A stretch of DNA of 43,286 bases, taken from assembly GCA_031553315.1 (NCBI GenBank), contig JAVBLT010000029.1, positions 1 to 43,286 of the forward strand, written 5' to 3'. Below, one piece after another: positions 1 through 7,531 of the stretch (within the stretch, counting starts at the first letter, position 1; the number at the start of each line of letters is the position of its first letter). Origin of the DNA: JAVBLT01 sp031553315. Lineage in GTDB: Bacteria; Verrucomicrobiota; Kiritimatiellia; RFP12; DVOR01. A program made the translations under genes and the position numbers. The notes under the pieces were generated by a model, which was given only the letters and a program-made list of their open reading frames with translations, was not told the DNA's origin and searched no databases.

Positions 1-1083
1 GCCGCCTTCCACGCCATCCACTGGTACGGCTTCAAATCGCAGGGTTCCGCACTCATCTCCGATTTCTCGCCCAACTACCACGTCAACGTGGAAAACGCCT
101 TCGCCACCGCCCCCGCCGTGGCCGCCTACACCCGCGCCCTCACCGGCCAAGTCACCCTCGCCGCCCACAGCCTCGGAAACATGATCGCCTCCTCCGCCAT
201 CTGCCACCACAACGCCAGGGTCGACGACTACATCCTCCTCAACCCCGCCGTGCCCCTCGAAGCCTATCATGCACAAACCGACCCACACCCCAACCTCGTT
301 CATCCGGATTGGCGGCCCTACGTCAACGCCACCCCTTCGCAGGAAAGGCTCCTCTGCAGCGAATGGTACACGCTGTTTGAATCAACTCCTGAGGACCCAC
401 GTTATAAACTCACCTGGCGCGGCCTCTTCTCGGATAAAAAGAATACACGCTTTCACCAGTTTTACAGCACCGGCGAAGAGGTCGTCAACAACCCGCCCGA
501 ATCGCTTTGGGAGATCAATCTCACACTGGAAAACGGCTTGACCTTTGAGACCCCTGGAGATTATGCTTGGGCCACACAGGAACTTTGGAAGGGCCGCAGT
601 TACGAACTTTGGGGCGATGGTTGGTTTACCGGAAGCCGCCTCATGGGCTGGGGCTTCAACCGAAGAGGCTACGAACACTGGCTAGACGTCTTTAGTATTT
701 TCGGTATGCCCACACCCGAAGAAGCCGGACGCGACATCGCCAATGCCGATCTTATCCGAAAACCTTTTTTCCGCAAACGCCCCGCCGAACTCTTCTCCGA
801 CAACGATGAAATTGCTCGCAACTACGCACAGACGCACCGCTTCCGCCTCCTTGCCCGCGCTATCCCAGCCCGAACCTCCGGTGCCGGCGGAACAGCCGGA
901 AGCGGATTCACCACATCCACCGACATGAATGATGCAGAAAAACGCAATGGTTGGTTCCGAGTTGAAGGGAAAGACCCCGAAAATTGGAAACATAGTGACA
1001 TTCGTAATATGCCGTTCATTAACGTAAAACCCCTTTTTCAACAAATTATGACCCAGTGCAACTTGAAAGGAAACGCCCCATGA
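1..1083 (+). CDS. C-terminal part of a large alpha/beta-hydrolase-like protein (5' end outside window)
   Basis: The frame is open from base 1, so the true start lies upstream; a GTG at 88 is only an internal codon. About 360 residues are visible. Near the front is a nucleophile-elbow-like AAHSLGN, close to the GxSxG of esterases and lipases but with Ala at the first Gly, followed by a hydrophobic strand ending in LLNPAVP. The rest is rich in Trp, Tyr and Phe and has no motif I recognise. Similar tails occur, as I recall, at the ends of very large secreted proteins in Verrucomicrobiota and Lentisphaerota. The stop overlaps the next start (ATGA), so the pair is translationally coupled. Substrate and catalytic activity are unknown. 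The gene call is firm; the hydrolase label is tentative. Confidence 0.7.
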   Translation, partial: AAFHAIHWYGFKSQGSALISDFSPNYHVNVENAFATAPAVAAYTRALTGQVTLAAHSLGNMIASSAICHHNARVDDYILLNPAVPLEAYHAQTDPHPNLVHPDWRPYVNATPSQERLLCSEWYTLFESTPEDPRYKLTWRGLFSDKKNTRFHQFYSTGEEVVNNPPESLWEINLTLENGLTFETPGDYAWATQELWKGRSYELWGDGWFTGSRLMGWGFNRRGYEHWLDVFSIFGMPTPEEAGRDIANADLIRKPFFRKRPAELFSDNDEIARNYAQTHRFRLLARAIPARTSGAGGTAGSGFTTSTDMNDAEKRNGWFRVEGKDPENWKHSDIRNMPFINVKPLFQQIMTQCNLKGNAP

Positions 1084-2165
1084 AACATCTGCTTTTCAGT
1101 CTCAACCTCCTTCTGCTCAATAGTTGTCTCATTGCCAGTTATCCCATGGGAAAAATCACCCTTGCCGTAACCGATGAAGAAGGAAAACCACTTACAGGTA
1201 TTGAAGCGGGAACCTCCTGGTCACGTAATACAACCTCAAATCCTTTTGATGGACAAACCGGTACAGGGCAAGACGCAATGGTGGATAAAGACGGGAAAGC
1301 AACCTTTTCCGATTCGGCTCATCGTAGGGTTGGCTATGGCGCGGATGCTCCAGGCTATTACAAGTCAAGAGGTCAATATGAATTCATTAGGCCTAAACAC
1401 GGCAAATGGCAACCCTGGAACCCGACCGTGACCCTTCGCGTGCGCAAGATCGGCGAACCCATCGCCATGTATGCCAAAAATTATCCGCGCGTCAACCTCC
1501 CCGCGCCTGAACTTTCATACGACCTCATCAAAGGCGATTTTATGCCCCCCCACGGCAAAGGCGAAACCGCCGATTGCACATTGACCTACACGGTTTCGGA
1601 AGAAGGCACGGCAGACACACTGGATTACCGGCTTGATCAAAAACTCACCCTGACCTTCCCCGGCGACTTCAACGGCGTCACCCCCATTCCCGACAATATG
1701 ATTATCAAAGAATCCGACTTCAAACTTCCCCGCCGCGCCCCCGAAAGCGGCTACGATTCTCCCACGCTAAGCGTCACCCAGCTTGTCACCTTCATCAAGG
1801 TTCCCAGAAATATAAACCCCTATGAACAATCAAGAAGAGAAACCACGACCCGCGTCCCCGATTGCGAAAACGTCTTCTTCCGCATCCGCAGCGAAAAGAA
1901 TCCCGACGGCACCTTCAAATCCGCCCACTACGGCAAGCTTCGCGGCCCGCTGACAATTGAGCGATCGCCTGAAAAAGACAAAGAAGGCAACCGCAAAATC
2001 TTCCTCCGCAATTTTTCCCACTACGTCAACCCCACCCGCAACGACCTCAACATGGAATACGATGCGATGCATAATTTCAATCTCTCCTATCCCCGCGAAC
2101 CTTCGTCGACGGGTTGGTGGATTCGCAAATACGGCGACTATGAACGCCCCGTTCGCGAGCCTTAA
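1080..2165 (+). CDS. Putative lipoprotein with an N-terminal carboxypeptidase-regulatory-like (Ig-fold) domain
   Basis: I chose the ATG at 1080 because it overlaps the upstream stop by 4 nt, is preceded by a GAAAGGA ribosome site, and gives a clean lipoprotein signal (MKHLLFSLNLLLLNSC, lipidation Cys at 16). An in-frame ATG at 1056 would add eight charged residues before the signal. After the signal comes an Ig-like segment of the carboxypeptidase-regulatory type (ITLAVTDEEGKPLTG, then a DKDGKATF turn). A longer region follows with KYGD/YERP near the C-terminus. There are 361 residues in all. Such proteins are probably anchored in the outer membrane. The partner is presumably the hydrolase-like protein encoded just upstream. 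The stretch 1100-1400 is visibly more AT-rich than the housekeeping genes further on. The molecular role is unknown. Confidence 0.75.
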   Translation: MKHLLFSLNLLLLNSCLIASYPMGKITLAVTDEEGKPLTGIEAGTSWSRNTTSNPFDGQTGTGQDAMVDKDGKATFSDSAHRRVGYGADAPGYYKSRGQYEFIRPKHGKWQPWNPTVTLRVRKIGEPIAMYAKNYPRVNLPAPELSYDLIKGDFMPPHGKGETADCTLTYTVSEEGTADTLDYRLDQKLTLTFPGDFNGVTPIPDNMIIKESDFKLPRRAPESGYDSPTLSVTQLVTFIKVPRNINPYEQSRRETTTRVPDCENVFFRIRSEKNPDGTFKSAHYGKLRGPLTIERSPEKDKEGNRKIFLRNFSHYVNPTRNDLNMEYDAMHNFNLSYPREPSSTGWWIRKYGDYERPVREP

Positions 2166-2176
2166 GAAGCAGTCAT

Positions 2177-2356
2177 ATGCTTACTTCATGTCCAATCCAT
2201 CCAGTGAATCCGCGTGCCGCCTCCCGCGCCCTCCTCCCCGACGACGACCGCAACGGCCTCTGGGATGAAACCGACCTCACCGCCGCCGTCAACAAAGAAC
2301 GTTTCAACTTCTGGCGCAATGATGACCGCGATGGGGGGCGCAAGGTTCTTATTTAG
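2177..2356 (+). pseudogene. Remnant of a surface-protein gene with a D-rich NDDRDGG motif
   Basis: A 59-codon open frame runs from an ATG at 2177 to TAG at 2354. From about 2205 it reads as LLPDDDRNGLWDETDL and then FNFWRNDDRDGG before stopping. This Asp-rich, Trp-bearing pattern is, as I recall, typical of internal modules of the large secreted proteins whose C-terminal part lies at 1-1083. It has no ribosome site, no signal peptide and no room for a domain. I read it as the truncated leftover of a paralogous gene copy. It could instead be a short expressed ORF, which I think unlikely. Confidence 0.4.
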
Positions 2357-2362
2357 AGAGTT

Positions 2363-2391
2363 TTGACATATGGGTAGTTTTGTTATATTCT
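2363..2391 (+). promoter_or_regulatory. Sigma70-like promoter TTGACA-N17-TATTCT in an AT-rich intergenic stretch
   Basis: A perfect -35 (TTGACA, 2363-2368) is spaced 17 nt from TATTCT (2386-2391). Transcription would begin near 2398, about 265 nt before the sulfhydrylase start and upstream of a second promoter candidate at 2605-2633. The stretch 2357-2663 is AT-rich and holds no convincing gene. It contains one inverted repeat, AGAGCG near 2549 pairing with CGCTCT near 2572. This may be a long leader, or a promoter left over from the decayed gene. Confidence 0.4.
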
Positions 2392-2604
2392 GCTTTGAAA
2401 TGAAAGGGTTTTTCTATACTCCGAGAGCCACGTTTTCAGCGTTCTGTCGTTGACTGCGAAGATGAATGCGATTTTCACTTTAGAAAGCAATCTTTCTTTA
2501 CAGGAGCGAATGGCTTTTTCTCTGATTTCTTGCGGAGGTTTTATTACAAAGAGCGGTTATTTCAATTAAAAACGCTCTAATTCGTAATTTGGGATTATTC
2601 ATCT

Positions 2605-2633
2605 TTGCAATGTGAGGTCTTTCGCGGTATAGT
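2605..2633 (+). promoter_or_regulatory. Proximal promoter of the O-acetylhomoserine sulfhydrylase gene
   Basis: TTGCAA (2605-2610) and TATAGT (2628-2633) are separated by 17 nt and lie about 30 nt before the ribosome site. This gives a short leader and is the likeliest main start for the downstream gene. Confidence 0.5.
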
Positions 2634-2663
2634 CTGGGGAAAACCTGAATGGAGGAGCTTCCC

Positions 2664-3926
2664 ATGAATGACGACACTCTTTGCCTTCACGCCGGTTATA
2701 CTCCCGGAAACGCCGAGCCCCGTGTGGCGCCGATTGTGCAAAGCACGACCTATGTCTACAACAAAGCGGCCGATATGGCGGCTGTTTTCGACGACCCCAC
2801 GAAAAGCCTTGTCTATTCGCGGTTCGCGAACCCGACGGTGATGGCGGTGGAGGAAAAGATCGCGGCGCTGGAGGGCGGGGCGGGGGCGATGTGCACGGCT
2901 TCAGGGCAGGCGGCGATCATGATGTGCCTGCTGAATCTCTGCGGGGCGGGAGATGGCTTTGTCTGTTCTTCGAAGGTCTATGGCGGGAGTGTGAATCTGC
3001 TGGCGGTGACGCTGAAGCGCCTGGGGATCCGGTGTGTGTTTGTGGATCCCGATGCATCCGAGGATGTGCTTGACCGGGCCTTTGATTCGGGCACGAGGGC
3101 TGTATTTGGGGAAACGCTGGCGAATCCGGCGCTGACGGTGCTGGATATTGAGAAGTTTGCCCGCGTGGCTCACCGGCACGGCGTGCCGCTGATTGTCGAC
3201 AATACGCTGGCCACGCCGGTGTTGTGCAAGCCGCTTGGCTTCGGCGCCGATATTGTGGTTCATTCGACAAGCAAGTATATGGATGGCCATGCCGTGCAGG
3301 TCGGCGGCGTGATTGTGGATGGAGGCGCCTTTGACTGGTCAAACGGCCGTTTTCCGGAATTCACCGGGCCGGATGAATCGTATCACGGAATATCTTACAC
3401 GAAAACCTATGGCCGGCTTGCGTTTATCATCAAAGCCCGCATGCAGCTGATGCGCGATTTCGGCGCTTATCCCGCGGCGCATTCGGCGTTTTTGCTGAAC
3501 CTGGGGTTGGAAACGCTGCCGATGCGGATGAGGCGCTATTGCGAAAACGCGTTTAAAGTCGCCCGCTTTCTTGAAGGAAACGCAGGTGTGGAGCGGGTCA
3601 ATTACCCGTGGCTTGAGGGGTGCCCGGGATATGCGTTGGCGCAAAAATACCTCACCGGCGGAAGCGGTGTGATTTCGTTTGTGCTCAAAGGCGGAGGGAA
3701 GGGGGCGGAGCGCTTTATGGATGCGCTGGCGTTGATTTCAAAAGAGGTGCATGTGGCCGATATCCGCAGCAGTGTGTTGCACCCTGCGGGCACCACGCAC
3801 CGTCAGCTTACGGCGGAGCAGTTGCTTGCGTGCGGGGTCGATCCGGGCATGATCCGCCTTTCGGTGGGTCTCGAGGATGCGGACGATATCATCACCGACC
3901 TTGAACGGGCGCTTTCGGCGCCGTAA
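2664..3926 (+). CDS. metY: O-acetylhomoserine sulfhydrylase / Cys-Met metabolism PLP-dependent enzyme
   Basis: A PLP enzyme of the trans-sulfuration (Cys/Met metabolism) family, 420 aa. It most likely makes homocysteine from O-acetylhomoserine and sulfide; methionine gamma-lyase or cystathionine gamma-synthase activity cannot be excluded from sequence. Visible hallmarks are the N-terminal LHAGYTP and QSTTYVY, YSRFANPT for phosphate binding, the Asp-bearing LIVDNTLATP, and the PLP lysine in HSTSKYMDGH (Lys204). The C-terminal IRLSVGLED is typical of the family. The start at 2664 is preferred over the ATG at 2649 because GGAGGAG (2651-2657) sits 6-7 nt before it. The gene stands alone; its neighbour downstream is convergent. 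Confidence 0.9.
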   Translation: MNDDTLCLHAGYTPGNAEPRVAPIVQSTTYVYNKAADMAAVFDDPTKSLVYSRFANPTVMAVEEKIAALEGGAGAMCTASGQAAIMMCLLNLCGAGDGFVCSSKVYGGSVNLLAVTLKRLGIRCVFVDPDASEDVLDRAFDSGTRAVFGETLANPALTVLDIEKFARVAHRHGVPLIVDNTLATPVLCKPLGFGADIVVHSTSKYMDGHAVQVGGVIVDGGAFDWSNGRFPEFTGPDESYHGISYTKTYGRLAFIIKARMQLMRDFGAYPAAHSAFLLNLGLETLPMRMRRYCENAFKVARFLEGNAGVERVNYPWLEGCPGYALAQKYLTGGSGVISFVLKGGGKGAERFMDALALISKEVHVADIRSSVLHPAGTTHRQLTAEQLLACGVDPGMIRLSVGLEDADDIITDLERALSAP

Positions 3927-3927
3927 C

Positions 3928-3961
3928 AAAAAAAGACGGCGACTCCGTAAGGGAGCCGCCG
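3928..3961 (-). terminator. Intrinsic terminator of the minus-strand TRL-type lipoprotein gene
   Basis: A 10-bp stem with one A.C mismatch (3937-3946 with 3952-3961) and a 5-nt loop is followed, on the minus strand, by seven T (A7 at 3928-3934). It lies between two convergent genes. On the plus strand the stem is followed only by a short T run, so termination of the sulfhydrylase transcript there would be weaker. Confidence 0.75.
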
Positions 3962-3989
3962 CCTTTGATTGAATCAGCCTGGGTTGCGC

Positions 3990-4313
3990 TTATTCGCCCC
4001 AAACGATGGTCGTGTAGCGGGTGTAGACGTAGAGGATGTTGAAGATTTCATAGTCCACGCGGTTGACTTTTTTGATGCCGCCTGCGGCCATGGCTTTGCC
4101 GATCGATGCATCGCCTTCCGTGAAGAGCACGATGCCTTGGACGGTGGCGGTGCCTTTCTTCTCGGCTTTCACGCTGTTATCCACATATTCGCCCGAAGAA
4201 AGGGAATTGATCATGATCGGGGCGCAGATGGCGCCCTTGGAAGGAATCACGCCGCAACCGGTCATCATGGCGGCGACCGCAACAAACATACCAGCCCATG
4301 CCATTTTTTTCAT
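3990..4313 (-). CDS. TRL-like small lipoprotein
   Basis: This 107-aa protein has a lipoprotein signal peptide (MKKMAWAGMFVAVAAMMTGC, lipidated Cys at 20). The mature part contains the features of the TRL family: a KKGTATVQGIVLFTEGDASI segment and the following AAAGGIKKV. It ends with an aromatic YEIFNILYVYTRY strand. TRL-type proteins are small envelope lipoproteins of unknown role, found in spirochaetes and other Gram-negative bacteria. A good AGGAG ribosome site precedes the ATG, and the gene has its own terminator. It is transcribed divergently from the DUF5009-like gene. Confidence 0.8.
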   Translation of the reverse strand: MKKMAWAGMFVAVAAMMTGCGVIPSKGAICAPIMINSLSSGEYVDNSVKAEKKGTATVQGIVLFTEGDASIGKAMAAGGIKKVNRVDYEIFNILYVYTRYTTIVWGE

Positions 4314-4410
4314 GTAAATGAACTCCTTTTATATGCGGACGTCATTGTCCTGCATACGCCACAGTATGCCACAAGAAAGATGCGGGTGACAAGAAAATAC
4401 AGGAAAACCG

Positions 4411-4438
4411 TTGTCGTTTTATTGAAATCCGGTTATCT
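4411..4438 (+). promoter_or_regulatory. Possible promoter of the DUF5009-like gene
   Basis: TTGTCG (4411-4416) and TTATCT (4433-4438) are 16 nt apart, about 17 nt upstream of the AGGAGG site. The match to the sigma70 consensus is modest, but the position in the divergent intergenic gap is right. Confidence 0.35.
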
Positions 4439-4467
4439 TTCCCGGTAAATCAACAGGAGGTGCCGAA

Positions 4468-5619
4468 TTGGAAAAGCCCGGACGTTTGCTTTCGCTCGAT
4501 TTGCTGCGCGGTTTCGACATGCTGGCGCTTGTGGCGCTGCATCCTGTGCTGACTGCGCTGTTTCGCGTGTGGCAAGCGCCCGAATGGGTGAGCTATCATG
4601 CCGGGCATGCGCGTTGGGAGGGGTTCACGGCCTGGGATCTTGTGATGCCTCTTTTTATGTTTACGGCGGGAGCCGCGCTGCCTTTTTCCATGCGCAAATA
4701 CCGCGCCGGAGAGAAGCTGACTTGGCGTTTTTGGGCGCGCCTGGTAAAACGCATGGCGCTTTTGTGGCTGCTCGGCATGGTGATGCAGGGCAATCTGCCG
4801 AGCCTTGATCCGGGCCGATTCCGCCTTTACAGCAACACGCTTCAGGCCATCGCGGCGGGGTATTTCATCGCCACTCTCGCGTTGCTTACGCCCAAAATCC
4901 GCGTGCACGGCATCATTGCGGCACTCCTTTTGGCCGCCTTCTGGGCCGCCATGCGCTACGGTTCGCTTGAGCTTGGCGGCGTGGTCTACGGCAACGGCAG
5001 CTATGCCCCGGCGACCAATCTCGCCGAAGGGATCGACCGCGCGCTTCTCGGCGGCTGGCGCGACGGCGCCGCGCGCCTGCCCGATGGTTCCATCCGCTTT
5101 GCGCCCTGGTACACCTACACCTGGCTTCTCTCTTCCCTCACATTTGGAGCCACCGTCCTCTTCGGGTCTCTCGCCGGCGAGCTCCTCCAAAGCCCGCGCT
5201 TCACGCCGCCCGCCAAAACGTTTCTCCTTGCGGCCGCCGGCCTGGGTCTCTGCCTGGCCGGCTGGCTCTGGAGCTTCGAGCACCCGGTGGTCAAGCACCT
5301 TTTCACGTGCTGCTTCACGCTTCTTGCCGCGGGGTGGAGCATGCTGCTGCTGGCGGGGTTTCATCTTTTTGCGGATGTGCTCCTCTGGCGGCGCGGCGGC
5401 GGCCTCCTGACTCTTTTCGGAACCAACGCTCTTTTGGCTTATTTCCTCGGCGAATACTGCGGCGGCCCGCTTTGCGCCTTCGCCGACCGCTTTCTTTTCG
5501 GCTTGAGACCCATTGCGGGCAACGCATGGTACGGCGTGATTCAGCAGATTGGATCCGCGCTGCTGCTCGTTGCGGTGCTCTGGATTCTGCGCCGCGCAAA
5601 CCTTTTTCTTCGCGCCTGA
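4468..5619 (+). CDS. DUF5009/HGSNAT-like membrane acyltransferase
   Basis: A polytopic inner-membrane protein of 383 aa with about ten hydrophobic helices. It opens with the signature RLLSLDLLRGFDMLALV, typical of the DUF5009 / heparan-alpha-glucosaminide N-acetyltransferase (NagX-like) group, which transfers acetyl from acetyl-CoA across the membrane to sugars. WDLVMPLFMFTAGAALPFSM and the C-terminal LTLFGTNALLAYFLGEY also fit that family. Translation starts at TTG: a perfect AGGAGG (4455-4460) lies 7 nt before it and there is no nearby ATG with a ribosome site. The actual acceptor is unknown; with an exported GH2 glycosidase in the window, a role in glycan use is possible but unproven. Confidence 0.8.
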   Translation: MEKPGRLLSLDLLRGFDMLALVALHPVLTALFRVWQAPEWVSYHAGHARWEGFTAWDLVMPLFMFTAGAALPFSMRKYRAGEKLTWRFWARLVKRMALLWLLGMVMQGNLPSLDPGRFRLYSNTLQAIAAGYFIATLALLTPKIRVHGIIAALLLAAFWAAMRYGSLELGGVVYGNGSYAPATNLAEGIDRALLGGWRDGAARLPDGSIRFAPWYTYTWLLSSLTFGATVLFGSLAGELLQSPRFTPPAKTFLLAAAGLGLCLAGWLWSFEHPVVKHLFTCCFTLLAAGWSMLLLAGFHLFADVLLWRRGGGLLTLFGTNALLAYFLGEYCGGPLCAFADRFLFGLRPIAGNAWYGVIQQIGSALLLVAVLWILRRANLFLRA

Positions 5620-5690
5620 CCGTTTTTTTTGAAAAACAGACGCTTGCATCGCTATTAATAAGTAGGTCTGTATTTCAAAAAAGGTGAGCG

Positions 5691-7229
5691 ATGCATATCA
5701 AGGTAAAAACAAAAAAACGATTCCGGTTTGGAGAGAAGGAATGCGACTCCCTGGGGAACAGGAAAAACGTCAACTGGAAAATCGTGGTGATCTCGGGCAA
5801 GACCGGCAGCGAAGAGTTTGATTTTGATAAGAAGGCGCTCATCGTCGGGCGGCACTCGAGCTGCGATATCGTGATTCGCGAAAAAGGCGTTTCCAAAGCT
5901 CACTGCTGTTTAACCGATGCCGGCGGCACGGTGGTCGTCAAGGATATGGGCAGCACCAACGGCACGCTCTTGCGGGGGCTGGAAATCAAAGGCCCGATTG
6001 CGCTCTCAAGCGGGCAGAGCGTTCAGATCGGGGATGTTTTTCTCAGAGTTGTCCGGGTGGAAAACAAGGCGAACGCGGCGGCGGTGAAAAAACTCTTTAC
6101 GGCGCGCTACGCCATGTGGTGTCTTTTGGCACCCGTTTTGAGCTGCCTGGCGGGGATGCTCTTCGTTGAGCTGACCACGGAAAAACGGAAGTATTATGAT
6201 TTCCCTGCGGAAGAGCCTCGCGAAGCGGCGGAACCCGTTCAGCCTGAACCGGCGATCGTGCCGGAAGCTCCCGAGGCACCGGTTGTCGTTTCCGAACCCG
6301 TTGTGCCGCCTCCCGTTGTAGCAGTGCGTAAAGATCCGAGAGCGCCTTTGCCAGCTCCAGCGCCATCGCCTCTGCAGCCGGCTTTCGTTGTGAAGCCTTC
6401 CGAGCCCGTCGCCCCGGATGCAATCCGGGTGGTGGTGGAAACGGTGCCCGAATGTTCAGTGTTTTCAGATGAAAAACAGGAGGAACCGGTTCTTTCAATC
6501 GATGAAATGATCGATGCGGTGCACGAGGCGGATAAGCTTGTATTTCAGCACCAAACGCCCATGTTTTACGGCAATGAAATCACCGGGCAAGTGATTCTCT
6601 TTATTTTGGATACATCGGGCTCAATGAGCGGAGAGCGCATTCAAACGCTGAAAAGCGAGCTGGCCACCATGCTCAAGAACCTGGAAGGGGTGATGGTTGC
6701 AACGAAAAATCCGCCAAAGCAAAGCGCATCGCCGCAAAAAAAAATGACGGTGTATGAACGGCAAAAACACCTAATGAAAACGGATCAGGCCACACATCAC
6801 CCCTCCGAGGGACCGCCGAAGGTGGGGCTCATCTTTTACGATTCAAAGATCGACGATTCCTGGGCCACGCCGCTGCTCGTAACTGAAAAGGTGCCGGAGC
6901 GCACAACCAAAATCGAGAGAATCTGCGCTTCCGGCGGAACAAATATGGAAGATGCCTGGAAAACAGCCTTTGCGGTCATTGAAAAAGAGAACGTCGACAC
7001 CGTCTATTTTTTAACCGATGGCGAAGGTTCTCCAAAGACCTTGGAATTGATTAAACACAATTGGGCAAACGACAGTGCTTATGTGCCCTGCGTGATCAAT
7101 TGCGTTGGGATCTATGCAGATCCGGGGCGGTTTGCGGGAGGCGCCGTACAGGGGAATGACAAAAAAAAGCGGTTTGATTTGCTGCAGGAAATCGCCGCGT
7201 TTGGCGGCGGGGTTTATACCCAGAAATGA
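5691..7229 (+). CDS. FHA domain - transmembrane - von Willebrand factor A protein
   Basis: 512 aa with an unusual order. A basic N-terminus is followed by an FHA domain at about 40-120, carrying the phosphothreonine-binding pattern GRHSSCDI (53-60), SKAH (68-71) and STNGT (88-92). One membrane helix lies at about 138-161, a Pro/Glu/Val-rich linker at 170-245, and a VWA domain from about 298. The VWA MIDAS is intact: DTSGS (307-311), the Thr of SGGTNME, and the Asp of FLTDGEGS. FHA domains read phosphorylated Thr, so the N-terminus should be cytoplasmic and the VWA domain in the periplasm. A Ser/Thr-kinase-linked envelope function is plausible but no kinase is encoded here. AAGGTGAG precedes the ATG. 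The gene appears to be transcribed alone. Confidence 0.85.
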   Translation: MHIKVKTKKRFRFGEKECDSLGNRKNVNWKIVVISGKTGSEEFDFDKKALIVGRHSSCDIVIREKGVSKAHCCLTDAGGTVVVKDMGSTNGTLLRGLEIKGPIALSSGQSVQIGDVFLRVVRVENKANAAAVKKLFTARYAMWCLLAPVLSCLAGMLFVELTTEKRKYYDFPAEEPREAAEPVQPEPAIVPEAPEAPVVVSEPVVPPPVVAVRKDPRAPLPAPAPSPLQPAFVVKPSEPVAPDAIRVVVETVPECSVFSDEKQEEPVLSIDEMIDAVHEADKLVFQHQTPMFYGNEITGQVILFILDTSGSMSGERIQTLKSELATMLKNLEGVMVATKNPPKQSASPQKKMTVYERQKHLMKTDQATHHPSEGPPKVGLIFYDSKIDDSWATPLLVTEKVPERTTKIERICASGGTNMEDAWKTAFAVIEKENVDTVYFLTDGEGSPKTLELIKHNWANDSAYVPCVINCVGIYADPGRFAGGAVQGNDKKKRFDLLQEIAAFGGGVYTQK

Positions 7230-7405
7230 GACAGAACGGCGCAAGAACCGGCAAAATGGCACCCTCCGGCATCGCTCGGCAGAGAAAAGAAGAGGCGGGC
7301 GCCGGGAAGAATCCTTCAAAAAAATGTGAAGCGGCGTTTCACGCGAACCCACTGTTTTCCGGTAGAAAAAGAAGAATTTACGACAAGTGAAGGTCTTGAT
7401 TTGAA

Positions 7406-7452
7406 CCACAACAGGTAGTGGTTATCCAAAAAAGAAATACAATATATTGTGT
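7406..7452 (+). promoter_or_regulatory. Tandem NrdR-type boxes upstream of nrdDG
   Basis: Box 1 (7406-7421) is a palindrome whose arms extend to AACCAC/GTGGTT (404-409 and 418-423 of the 7000s). Box 2 (7437-7452) holds a perfect 12-bp palindrome, ACAATATATTGT (7439-7450), matching the NrdR-box core. The box centres (7413.5 and 7444.5) are 31 bp apart, about three helical turns, which is the spacing known for paired NrdR boxes. NrdR is the nucleotide-sensing repressor of ribonucleotide reductase genes; nrdR itself is not in the window. The boxes lie just upstream of the -35 rather than over it. Confidence 0.75.
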
Positions 7453-7460
7453 CTTCTGGG

Positions 7461-7490
7461 TTGACTCTCCCGGGTGATTCGGTCTACACT
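7461..7490 (+). promoter_or_regulatory. nrdDG promoter TTGACT-N18-TACACT
   Basis: TTGACT (7461-7466) and TACACT (7485-7490) with an 18-nt spacer, ending 41 nt before the nrdD start. The -35 and -10 hexamers and the spacing are the same as at 10408-10437. The NrdR boxes end 8 nt upstream. Confidence 0.65.
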
Positions 7491-7531
7491 ATCCGCGTTC
7501 CTCTTTGCTATATTCATTCTTGGAGTGTGCG

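Noticed and set aside
2462..2569. 35-codon ORF in the leader before the sulfhydrylase gene
   Set aside because: No ribosome site, no conserved motif; a chance frame in AT-rich sequence.
7226..7390. 54-codon basic ORF overlapping the stop of the FHA-VWA gene by ATGA
   Set aside because: No ribosome site, no recognisable domain and low-complexity Arg/Lys/Ala composition; more likely non-coding sequence before the nrd operator.
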